From Ignavibacteria bacterium (GTDB lineage Bacteria > Bacteroidota > Ignavibacteria > Tepidaquicellales > Tepidaquicellaceae), in contig JADJWZ010000011.1 of assembly GCA_016716125.1 (NCBI GenBank), positions 62,001 to 126,000 on the forward strand: a DNA stretch of 64,000 bases, read 5' to 3'. Of this stretch, positions 56,854 through 64,000 are shown one piece after another; position 1 is the stretch's first letter, and the number at the start of each line of letters is the position of its first letter. The translations under genes were made by a program, and so were the position numbers. A model generated the notes under the pieces. The model was not told the DNA's origin. It saw only the letters and a list, made by a program, of their open reading frames with translations, and ran no database searches.

Positions 56854-57444
56854 CTATAAATTTGATATTCGGAATGCATTCAGCATTTCATTTCTTTCCT
56901 TGATAAAATTATCTGCTTCTATCAGATCTATTTCTGAATCTTTATCTAATGCCAGTCTATAATCAATTAATTTATTTAAACCTTTTTCTTTAATTGTTTT
57001 ATCCCATGGCTGATTTTTAAAATGTGATAATTCAGAGATCATTTCTGCATTTACATCTTTAAAAATATCAACCAACTCTTTCATTATTTTTTGTTCTCTT
57101 GGCGAGAATACATTTAAGTCTAATCTTGCTGTAGTTTTAATTTTAAATATCCCGCCTTTTTTGTCTGGATATATAGTCATAAAGGGTTGAATGCAAATAA
57201 ACGGTTTGAAATCTTCAGGAACTTCATTTTCCTTAACCTCTTCATAAAATGAAAGCGGTACAGGACCAAACTCTAAAGCATTATAATCCATATTGGTCAC
57301 GTTTTTTCCTGTTTCAGAATAATGTCTGAAGTCAAGGAAATATAACAACTTAAATATTTTTACCTTAGATGGATTTTTAACATTTTTAGTAAAGTAAATT
57401 ACAGCATTCAGAAGTTTTTGGCGATATGTATTGTTGAGTTTCAT
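56854..57444 (-). CDS. Panacea (SocA/DUF4065) domain protein
   Basis: 196 residues. VKIFKLLYFLDFRHYSETGK and YNALEFGPVPLSFYEEVKEN match the Panacea domain, also known from phage-associated proteins and from antitoxins of diverse toxin-antitoxin pairs. No toxin-like gene adjoins it here (the neighbours are a mutase gene and a 400-base gap). It may be orphaned, or act alone. Confidence 0.82.
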   Translation of the reverse strand: MKLNNTYRQKLLNAVIYFTKNVKNPSKVKIFKLLYFLDFRHYSETGKNVTNMDYNALEFGPVPLSFYEEVKENEVPEDFKPFICIQPFMTIYPDKKGGIFKIKTTARLDLNVFSPREQKIMKELVDIFKDVNAEMISELSHFKNQPWDKTIKEKGLNKLIDYRLALDKDSEIDLIEADNFIKERNEMLNAFRISNL

Positions 57445-57843
57445 TATGATGGCATTTCAAACTAATGCTTTGTTTAAAGAAGTGAAATGTAAAATATTAT
57501 ACATTAACAAATACTGATGCTTGAAACATTTTAGTTGAAATAAAGATTAAATAAATTATTTCAGTTCAATAAAAGCATATTCTGTATATAAGTAGAATCT
57601 CCAATTTAATTGTTTATTATCACCAAAAATCACTAAATGTTTTCTCATTGTCTCAAAATCAGAACATGAGAAAGAGAATTATGGGATAATATAATTTATT
57701 AAAATTTTCAATTAGTATATTTTTTAACTTACTTTAGGCAATTATTAATTATTGAAAAAATATTTCAGGAGTTTTATTTATAGAAAGCAAAAAGCTGAAA
57801 CCAAATTATTGATCTCAGCTTTTTTAAATATAAATAAATTTAA
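57445..57843. other. AT-rich intergenic region after DUF937
   Basis: About 400 bases. The only ORF is a 30-codon minus-strand frame (57556-57648, MRKHLVIFGDNKQLNWRFYL..), which I do not trust. It ends with the terminator of the DUF937 gene. No toxin partner for the Panacea gene is visible. Confidence 0.45.
57789..57823 (-). terminator. Terminator after DUF937 gene
   Basis: AAAAGCTGA (57790-57798) pairs with TCAGCTTTT (57815-57823); on the minus strand a short T run follows. It lies 21 bases past the DUF937 stop. Confidence 0.7.
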
Positions 57844-58437
57844 TTACTTATTACCGAGCAGTCCGCCGAGTATATCCATTAATCCGCCTCCTGAGCCCTG
57901 ACTGGACTGCTGATTGTTCTGCTGTTTATTTGTAAAAAATCCTGCGACATCATCTATGATACTTCCGTCTCCGTTCTGATCAAGGAAAGATGCAAAGCCG
58001 GCTGAACCTTCACCGCTTGTATCTCTGCTTTTTGTTAAGTAACCAAGAATAAGCGGAGCTAACATCGGTATCAACTTTGCGGCAGTACTCCCGTCTAAGT
58101 TGAAATTTTTTGTAAGCACATCCGTGACCTGTGTACCTGAATTCCCCAGCAGACCTCCGAGATTTGCATCAAAGCTTTCCTGTTTGGATTTTTCTTCTAC
58201 GAAAGAGTCCACATTATCAAGCACTCCCGGATCACCGTATTTATTCAGAATATGATCAACTCTTTCCTGTCCTCCCATTGTTTCGCTTTGTCTTTTCAGT
58301 CCGCCGAGAATCATTGGCGCAAGCACAGGGATCGCCTGTTTGATAATGTTCGGATCAATGTTTAACGCTGAGCCGATTTTTTCCGGTGTATCATTGCCTG
58401 TTAAATTTCCAAGCAGACCATTGAGTATATCTGTCAT
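57844..58437 (-). CDS. DUF937 (YidB-like) protein
   Basis: 197 residues. It has two similar halves (LNGLLGNLTGNDTPEKIGSA.., GLLGNSGTQVTDVLTKNF) and LAPMILGGLKRQSETMGG / LAPLILGYLTKSRDTSG, the DUF937 pattern, then a Gln/Gly-rich tail. No signal peptide. Function unknown. It lies downstream of the EgtB remnant. Confidence 0.88.
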   Translation of the reverse strand: MTDILNGLLGNLTGNDTPEKIGSALNIDPNIIKQAIPVLAPMILGGLKRQSETMGGQERVDHILNKYGDPGVLDNVDSFVEEKSKQESFDANLGGLLGNSGTQVTDVLTKNFNLDGSTAAKLIPMLAPLILGYLTKSRDTSGEGSAGFASFLDQNGDGSIIDDVAGFFTNKQQNNQQSSQGSGGGLMDILGGLLGNK

Positions 58438-58499
58438 TTTTATCTCCTGTGTTTAGTTTATAAAATATAAAAATTAATATTAGATTCTTTAATAAAGTT

Positions 58500-58774
58500 T
58501 TGTCTATTCTATAGAAATCAAAATTCTGTCTTAACGGCTTATAACCGTCAAAAAATTTTCTCAAAAGCTGATCATAAAACCAAGTTAGATGTCCGATGTG
58601 TCATCCCGGCGGACTCATGAATGATTCTGTCTGCACAATATAATCTTCGATTTCAAGAGGACTTACGATTTCAATTGTTTGATTTCTTACTTTTATAAAT
58701 TCATCGAAGAGTGTACCTGTTTGTTCAATGGTTTTAATATCTTTTATGTGAGAATCAATAATAGTATAATCCAT
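58500..58774 (-). pseudogene. EgtB/OvoA-type N-terminal remnant
   Basis: Minus-strand frame from ATG at 58774: MDYTIIDSHIKDIKTIEQTG, then VRNQTIEIVSPLEIEDYIVQ and SFMSPPG. The frame meets TGA at 58601-58603, then continues HIGHLTWFYDQLLRKFFDGY. Relatives (EgtB DinB-like domain) read 'SP.KWHLAHTTWFFE', so the stop replaces Trp. The catalytic FGE-sulfatase domain is missing altogether. Probably a dead ergothioneine-type sulfoxide synthase gene; the stop could partly be a sequencing error, but the truncation is not. Confidence 0.7.
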
Positions 58775-58846
58775 GAAAATAAAATTTACTTTTTTTGTAT
58801 TTGAATTTTATTCATTTTAATAAATAAATGAAACTCATAAAAACGA

Positions 58847-59575
58847 ATGTTTCCCATTGAATTTCAAAATGTATCTAAATCAATAAAAGAAATTTCCATT
58901 CTACGAAATGTCAGTTTAGGATTTAAAGAAAATCATATAACCGCTGTCATCGGAAAAAGCGGCAGCGGAAAATCCACATTACTCAAAAGTATTAACGGTC
59001 TTGTAAAACCTACCAAAGGCGAAATAAAATTGTTCGGGAAAGATCTGGATTATAATAATTTAATTCCCACGAGACTTCAGATCGGCTATTCAGTGCAGGG
59101 GACAGGATTGTTTCCGCATCTGAATATTTTTGAAAACATTTCATTGCTGGCAAAACTCAATAACAGGACAAAGGAAGAAATAGAATTAAGAACTAAGAAG
59201 CTGATGGAAATGACGGATCTGTCACAGGAGCATGGATTGAAATTTCCATATCAGCTTTCCGGCGGTGAGCAGCAGAGAGCAGGACTTTGCAGAGCCATGA
59301 TGCTGGATCCAAAAATCTTTATACTTGATGAAGCATTCGGCGCACTGGATGTGACTACTAAATATGAAATACATTCCGAATTTTTAAACATACAAAAAAC
59401 CGAACCCAGAACTATAGTACTGGTAACTCATGATCTTAACGAAGCATTTAAGCTTGCTGATGAAATTGTCATTATTGAAAAAGGGGAAATTCAACAGAAG
59501 GGGAGTAAAGCAGATATATTAAATTCTCCGGCAAATGATTTTGTGAAATATTTTACAGCATCGCAGTTGATATGA
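58847..59575 (+). CDS. Osmoprotectant ABC transporter ATP-binding protein
   Basis: 242 residues. Walker A GKSGSGKSTLLKS, signature LSGGEQQRAGLCRAMM, Walker B KIFILDEAFGALD and switch His in VTHDLNEAF. The closest types are OpuCA/ProV-like quaternary-amine transporters, fitting the fused partner downstream, which it overlaps by four bases. Confidence 0.9.
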   Translation: MFPIEFQNVSKSIKEISILRNVSLGFKENHITAVIGKSGSGKSTLLKSINGLVKPTKGEIKLFGKDLDYNNLIPTRLQIGYSVQGTGLFPHLNIFENISLLAKLNNRTKEEIELRTKKLMEMTDLSQEHGLKFPYQLSGGEQQRAGLCRAMMLDPKIFILDEAFGALDVTTKYEIHSEFLNIQKTEPRTIVLVTHDLNEAFKLADEIVIIEKGEIQQKGSKADILNSPANDFVKYFTASQLI

Positions 59576-61071
59576 AAAATATATTACTCATTATATTGGT
59601 TTTATTTTCTTTTGCGAAATTGAATTCCCAAACTATAAAAGTCGGCGCTAAGCATTTTAATGAAGGATATATTTTAAGTGAGATTCTTAGTCAGCTGTTG
59701 GAAAGGAATGGATACGAAGTCGAAAGAAAGTTCAATCTCGGCGGGACGTTGATCTGCTACGAAGCTTTAATAAACGGTGACATAGATCTTTATCCCGAAT
59801 ACACCGGCACGATCTCGGAAGCTATTCTGAAGATGAAGGATAAAGTAGATTATAATCAACTAAAGAAAGCATTGAATAAAGACGAGTTGGATATTTCCGG
59901 AGAGTATGGTTTTAATAATACATATGCATTTGCTGTAAAAAATAAAACCGCTGAATCATTATCACTGAATAATATTTCAGATCTGAAAAAACATCCCGAG
60001 CTGAAGATCGGTCTGAGTTATGAATTTCTGGAAAGGGAAGACGGCTGGAAAAATCTGTCAAAAGTTTATGGATTAAATCAAAAGCCTTTCGGACTTGAAC
60101 ACGGGCTTGCTTATAAAGCTCTTGACGACGGACAAATAATGCTGACTGATGTTTATTCTACTGATGGTGAAATACCCAGATACGATCTGAAAATTCTTAA
60201 TGACGATAAAAACTTTTTCCCAAAATATTCTGCAGTAACATTTTATAAAACTGATATTAGTGACAGTATAAAAAGTATATTGAATTCTCTCACGGGAAAT
60301 ATCACCGAAGAGGAAATGCAAAAGATGAATTCTAAAGTGCTGTTTGAAAATAGATCTTTTGCTGAAGTGGCAGAAGAGTTTATCAAAAACAAAAAACTTT
60401 ATACCGGCATTGATGAACAGAATATTCCAAAAAATGAAAGTATCATAAGTGAGATCTTACCCAAGCTCCTGCAGCATTTGAAATTAACTTTCATAGCATT
60501 GTTAATTTCAATATTGATCGCAGTGCCTTCGGGTATTTTTATTTACATGCATCCTTCATTTTCAAAACCGGTTTTATATCTGACGGGACTGCTTCAGACA
60601 ATTCCGTCAATTGCATTACTGGCATTTATGATACCATTGTTTGGAATAGGATTTTTACCGGCAGTGATTGCTCTATTTCTATACGGATTATTGCCGATAC
60701 TGAGAAATACTGCTATTGCATTATTTTCTGTTGATCCATTGCTGAAAGAAGTTGCTGAAGGAATGGGACTTACGAGATCACAAAAACTATTTCACATTGA
60801 GTTACCTTTGTCCATGCCGACTATATTAGCAGGGATCAGAACTGCTGCAGTAATAAATATCGGGACAGCAACACTTGCTGCATTTATAGGAGCAGGAGGT
60901 CTTGGAGAATTTATAGTAACCGGACTTGCATTGAATAATACCGGATTAATTTTGATGGGAGCTGTACCTGCGGCATTGCTTGCGATAGTTACGGAAATAT
61001 TATTTGAGATACTGGAGAAGTATGTTACGCCGAAGTATTTGAAAAGGAATAAATCTATAGCGGATCATTAA
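59572..61071 (+). CDS. Fused substrate-binding protein and permease, OpuC/OsmF type
   Basis: 499 residues. A signal-like start (MKNILLIILVLFSFAKLNSQ), then a type-II binding domain (TIKVGAKHFNEGYILSEILS, GDIDLYPEYTGTISEAI, to about residue 270), then a permease of about five helices (LLQTIPSIALLAFMIPLFGI, ATLAAFIGAGGLGEFIVTGL). Imports betaine, choline or other quaternary amines against osmotic stress. The fusion of binding protein and permease occurs in some bacteria (EgtU/OpuC-like); ergothioneine is another possible substrate. Confidence 0.88.
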   Translation: MKNILLIILVLFSFAKLNSQTIKVGAKHFNEGYILSEILSQLLERNGYEVERKFNLGGTLICYEALINGDIDLYPEYTGTISEAILKMKDKVDYNQLKKALNKDELDISGEYGFNNTYAFAVKNKTAESLSLNNISDLKKHPELKIGLSYEFLEREDGWKNLSKVYGLNQKPFGLEHGLAYKALDDGQIMLTDVYSTDGEIPRYDLKILNDDKNFFPKYSAVTFYKTDISDSIKSILNSLTGNITEEEMQKMNSKVLFENRSFAEVAEEFIKNKKLYTGIDEQNIPKNESIISEILPKLLQHLKLTFIALLISILIAVPSGIFIYMHPSFSKPVLYLTGLLQTIPSIALLAFMIPLFGIGFLPAVIALFLYGLLPILRNTAIALFSVDPLLKEVAEGMGLTRSQKLFHIELPLSMPTILAGIRTAAVINIGTATLAAFIGAGGLGEFIVTGLALNNTGLILMGAVPAALLAIVTEILFEILEKYVTPKYLKRNKSIADH

Positions 61072-61090
61072 TCACTTAAATTAAAAATAA

Positions 61091-61999
61091 ATGAAAAAAA
61101 TTGTAAATGCGAAAACTGTTTTATCTCAATTAATATTTATTCTCTTAATTATTTTTTTATTTAATTCAATTTCAACGGCACAGAAAAAAAAATTATTAAA
61201 TCTAAGTTTTAAGAAAATAATTGAAGAGGAATATTATAAAGATTCAAATAATAATGATACTCTTTTTAAAATAATAAGCGGACCAAATGGTGTATTTCGT
61301 GACTATTACTTACTTAATCCGAATAGTATATCTATGGTATATGGTCAATTTCCAAGTATTTTGCTGAGTTATAATAATAAATTTGTTTTAAACAATAATT
61401 TTCAGGGGATAAGAATATTCGATTTAAGCGGAAAATGCATTTATAAATTGGATTATGACAGGAAGTTCTTTTTGAATTATAAAGAATGTAAAATTGATGA
61501 ATATGATAATATTTATTTGATTTTAAAGAATCAGGATGATACTAACGATATTAAAGGATACAAAATTAACATTGAGTTGAATGCTGAAGTTAGTTTAACA
61601 AATAATGAAATCTTAAATCTGAATTTATTACAAAACACAAGAAGTTTAAGCACAGATATTGATTTAGGTGTTAACAAAAACAATCTTTTTTCAATTAAAC
61701 CTGAAGGAGGTGATTTTAGTTTGTACGATAACTCAAATGGCAGATTTTTACCCGTAAATTCTTTAATCATTTATAAAGAAAGTGAGGAAATTGCTAAAAT
61801 TAATATTTCTGATTTTAATGAAAAAATTATATTCGTAAAGTATTACTATATGGATGAAAATCTGAACATATATATAATTGGATTTAAATCAAACGAATCT
61901 GAAATAATTGAATTACACAAAGCAATAGAATTACAATCTAAACGAATTAAAGTTTTAAATCCAATTTTCTTTATCTGGAAATTTGAAAATAATGGATAA
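61091..61999 (+). CDS. Secreted protein of unknown function
   Basis: 302 residues, signal peptide near the N-terminus (ends ..FNSISTAQ). The body is beta-rich with repeats such as IDEYDNIYLILKNQ and MDENLNIYIIGFKSN, perhaps a propeller. It ends VLNPIFFIWKFENNG. A decayed second copy of its C-terminus lies on the opposite strand at 62.1 kb. Function unknown. It begins 20 bases after the transporter. Confidence 0.7.
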   Translation: MKKIVNAKTVLSQLIFILLIIFLFNSISTAQKKKLLNLSFKKIIEEEYYKDSNNNDTLFKIISGPNGVFRDYYLLNPNSISMVYGQFPSILLSYNNKFVLNNNFQGIRIFDLSGKCIYKLDYDRKFFLNYKECKIDEYDNIYLILKNQDDTNDIKGYKINIELNAEVSLTNNEILNLNLLQNTRSLSTDIDLGVNKNNLFSIKPEGGDFSLYDNSNGRFLPVNSLIIYKESEEIAKINISDFNEKIIFVKYYYMDENLNIYIIGFKSNESEIIELHKAIELQSKRIKVLNPIFFIWKFENNG

Positions 62000-62085
62000 T
62001 ATTAATTTAACCTTTTTAAATAGTTGACAAACTAGAGGATATAAAGAATTTAATTTCTTTGAATCAAATTAAAAATTTATTGTCA

Positions 62086-62250
62086 TTAATTTTGTCTTTC
62101 AAGCTTACTAATGAAAAAAATTGGATTAAATACTTTGATATTAGTTTGATGATAATTTGAATCTTGATTACCATTTACAAATTCAATTTCATTCGACTTT
62201 ATTCCGGACAGATAAACGTTTCCATCCTCATCAATTTTGAAAGTGCTGTA
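62086..62250 (-). pseudogene. C-terminal fragment of a paralogue of the 61.1-kb secreted protein
   Basis: The minus-strand frame reads STFKIDEDGNVYLSGIKSNE and ends TNIKVFNPIFFISKLERQN, clearly like MDENLNIYIIGFKSN...IKVLNPIFFIWKFENN of the upstream gene. The rest of the paralogue is missing; its left part is replaced by unrelated sequence in the other orientation. Confidence 0.65.
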
Positions 62251-62342
62251 CTTGCGGTTGTCAGGGAGATATTTTTTGAGATACTGGAGAAGTATGTAAC
62301 GCCGGAGAATTTGAAAAGGGATAAAACTATTTCGGAACATTA
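62237..62342 (+). pseudogene. 3' fragment of a second OpuC-type permease
   Basis: Plus-strand frame AVLAVVREIFFEILEKYVTP.. ending KRDKTISEH and TAA matches the end of the transporter gene at 61071 (ALLAIVTEILFEILEKYVTP..KRNKSIADH). Only about 34 codons remain, overlapping the paralogue fragment at its left and the peptidase gene end at its right. Confidence 0.75.
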
Positions 62343-63085
62343 ACAACTTTCATCTCCGCACTTCGCAGATCATTTATAAAATCTGCCGGCATTGGATATC
62401 CTTCATCTGAAATAAGAAACTGAATATGAAGATGAGTCTTTCCTTCTTTTAAAATTGTTTTCCTTCCTGTCCTTCCGACTTCACCGATCTTATCTCCCGG
62501 CGTTAAAATATCTCCCGGCTTTACTGATACGACAGACAAATGTGAATAATAAAACAATCCCATATTGGTCACGTCAAATATTTTCACATACATCCCGCCG
62601 CGCAGTACTGAGCCGACTTTCCAAGTAGTGTCGACTGCAACGACAACACCGCCTGACATGCTGACGACATCCACAGGTTTCAGTGTCGAGTCATCCAACA
62701 GATCTTTATTTTCATCCAGTATCATAATATCATGAGCGGGATGTCCTTTGGAATTACTTCCCTGAAAATAATCATATCTTTCATCTCTGAAATCATTGCC
62801 TCCTTCCCTGTAATATATGGTAGTGAAATTCTTTAAAGGAAAAACCCAGTCAGATCTTTTGTAAACTTTACCGCCGTTATTTTTATAATATTTTAAAACA
62901 AGAGGTTCGTAGCTGATAAGTAATTCTTCAGCGTCATCGTTATCAATTTTACCAGTCTTAATTTTTTCATCAAGCGCATTCCATTTTTCGCAAATATCAG
63001 GACTGTATTTTTCCTGAGAATAAATATAAGAACAATAAATGCTCAGTTGAAATAAAAGAATTAGTAATAAAAAATTTACTTTCAT
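62327..63085 (-). CDS. M23-family metallopeptidase
   Basis: 252 residues with signal peptide (MKVNFLLLILLFQLSIYCSY). The zinc/catalytic motifs GHPAHDIMILDENK (HxxxD) and KTHLHIQFL (HxH) are clear, in a LytM-type domain (VVSMSGGVVVAVDTTWKVGS, LTPGDKIGEVGRTG). Cleaves peptidoglycan cross-links or lasso-type loops; exported, likely periplasmic. Confidence 0.88.
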   Translation of the reverse strand: MKVNFLLLILLFQLSIYCSYIYSQEKYSPDICEKWNALDEKIKTGKIDNDDAEELLISYEPLVLKYYKNNGGKVYKRSDWVFPLKNFTTIYYREGGNDFRDERYDYFQGSNSKGHPAHDIMILDENKDLLDDSTLKPVDVVSMSGGVVVAVDTTWKVGSVLRGGMYVKIFDVTNMGLFYYSHLSVVSVKPGDILTPGDKIGEVGRTGRKTILKEGKTHLHIQFLISDEGYPMPADFINDLRSAEMKVVNVPK

Positions 63086-63192
63086 GAAATATATAAAATA
63101 TAAAAATATTTTATTCAGGTAATGGATCTATCAATACCTGATGAAAAATTGTTGAAGAGAAATCAAGATTCAAAATGAGTAGCGGAAAAATT

Positions 63193-64000
63193 TTAATTTC
63201 CGGACATCATATTCAGTGCGCTGCCGTGATGAAACCACTTTATCTGCTGATCATTCATAGTATGATTAAGTAATGCAGTATCTTCAGATCCGTCCGAATG
63301 TTTTATAGTCATTTTAATCTGAACACCGGGCTTAATATCAGATACATCGAGATCAATTCTGTCATCTTCTCTGATCTTATCATAATCTTCAGTATTTGAA
63401 AAAGTCAGCGGAAGCATTCCCTGTTTCTTAAGATTCGTCTCGTGAATTCTTGCGAATGATTTTACAATAATCGCTTTACCTCCGAGAAATCTCGGCTCCA
63501 TTGCAGCATGTTCTCTTGATGAACCTTCGCCGTAATTTTCTTCACCAACTACAACCCAACCGATATTCTTTCCTTTATAATGCCGGGCAACTCTCGGCAC
63601 TTCTTCATAATTTCCGCTGATCTGGTTTTTAACGGAATTCATTTTATCGTTAAAACTATTTATCGCGCCGATGAACATATTATTTGAAATGTTATCCAGA
63701 TGACCTCTGTATCTCAGCCACGGACCTGCCATTGAAATATGATCAGTTGTACATTTCCCTTTTGCTTTCAGAAGTACATGAAGGTTTTTAAAATCATTAT
63801 CTTTATCAGGTTTTTTAAACGGCTCAAGAGATTCAAGCCTCTGACTTTCGGGATGAATAACGACTTCAACATCAGATCCGTCTTCAGCCGGCGCAACGTA
63901 TCCGGCTTCACCTTTGATAAATCCTCTTTCAGGAAGCTCATTACCTACAGGAATATCAAGCATAACTATTTCGCCGTTTTCATTTAACAAAGAGTCAGTC
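63193..64000 (-). CDS. acn: Aconitate hydratase, C-terminal part (runs off the window)
   Basis: The swivel domain: KGKCTTDHISMAGPWLRYRG, VGEENYGEGSSREHAAMEPR (substrate-binding SSRxHAAM) and KSFARIHETNLKKQGMLPLT. Isomerises citrate to isocitrate. The frame stays open to the window edge (TDSLLNENGE), so the start and the cysteine cluster lie outside; a TTG near 63990 is not the real start. Mitochondrial-type aconitase by wording. Confidence 0.93.
   Translation of the reverse strand, partial: TDSLLNENGEIVMLDIPVGNELPERGFIKGEAGYVAPAEDGSDVEVVIHPESQRLESLEPFKKPDKDNDFKNLHVLLKAKGKCTTDHISMAGPWLRYRGHLDNISNNMFIGAINSFNDKMNSVKNQISGNYEEVPRVARHYKGKNIGWVVVGEENYGEGSSREHAAMEPRFLGGKAIIVKSFARIHETNLKKQGMLPLTFSNTEDYDKIREDDRIDLDVSDIKPGVQIKMTIKHSDGSEDTALLNHTMNDQQIKWFHHGSALNMMSGN

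Overview
The window looks like a chromosome segment of an uncultured or little-studied bacterium of the Bacteroidota/Chlorobiota/Ignavibacteriota (FCB) branch, most like Ignavibacteria. Evidence: AT-rich DNA; secreted proteins that end in a type IX secretion sorting domain with the YPNPFNP-type motif (22.7 and 40.3 kb); a PorV/PorQ-family outer-membrane protein (49.7 kb); A/T-rich leaders without Shine-Dalgarno sequences; and possible TAnnTTTG promoters. Lipid A and heptosyltransferase genes show a Gram-negative envelope. The species cannot be named from this window.

Layout. 0-1.1 kb: tRNA-His, tRNA-Asn and a CrtW-type carotenoid ketolase. 1.2-8.4 kb: plus-strand operon xseA-xseB-dxs-lipoprotein-miaB-lpxL-like-heptosyltransferase. 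8.4-16.7 kb: a very compact minus-strand operon, read from the right: amine oxidase, lpxB, DUF374 acyltransferase, lpxK, a class I amidotransferase, a DUF4292-like lipoprotein, a glycosyltransferase, ribD, ribE and a small gene. 16.9-22.5 kb: a type III polyketide synthase with an isoprenylcysteine-type methyltransferase (probable alkylpyrone pathway), an AtuA-type small protein, prfB with its programmed frameshift, a LolC/E permease, ubiE/menG and a Uma2 nuclease. 22.7-29.4 kb: a YCF48-repeat T9SS cargo, two unknown genes and a striking 21-bp-period minisatellite. 29.4-40.2 kb: an accessory, defence-like island with type I restriction HsdR and a fused HsdM-HsdS, an unknown gene overlapping a DUF5677 gene, a 56-residue ORF followed by a papain-like cysteine-protease-like protein, a Gp37/Gp68 (DUF5131) protein, and a decayed IS4-type insertion sequence at the right edge. 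40.3-49.6 kb: an Omp28-like cargo and a housekeeping run (gcvH, yceD, rpmF, plsX, rpmB, glycosyltransferase, tgt, yajC, ribBA, greA, mlaD). 49.7-64 kb: PorV, acylphosphatase, EamA transporter, a decaprenyl-phosphate phosphoribosyltransferase next to a GT-C glycosyltransferase, an acyl-CoA mutase, an orphan Panacea protein, DUF937, an EgtB remnant, an OpuC-type osmoprotectant transporter with a decayed partial duplication, an M23 peptidase and the end of aconitase.

A cross-cutting observation is that many otherwise conserved genes (miaB, lpxL-like, lpxK, type III PKS, gcvH, hsdR, hsdMS and two unknown genes) are split by one-base indels, mostly in short A or T runs. Essential genes are among them, so sequencing or assembly error is the likeliest explanation. 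I give these as single frameshifted genes with the indel position. prfB is the exception: its +1 shift is the genuine programmed one.

The best candidates for an undescribed system are the protease module at 36.2-37.9 kb and the gene pair at 34.5-36.0 kb, both directly behind the restriction-modification genes. The 21-bp minisatellite at 27.1-27.75 kb is the most unusual non-coding structure.
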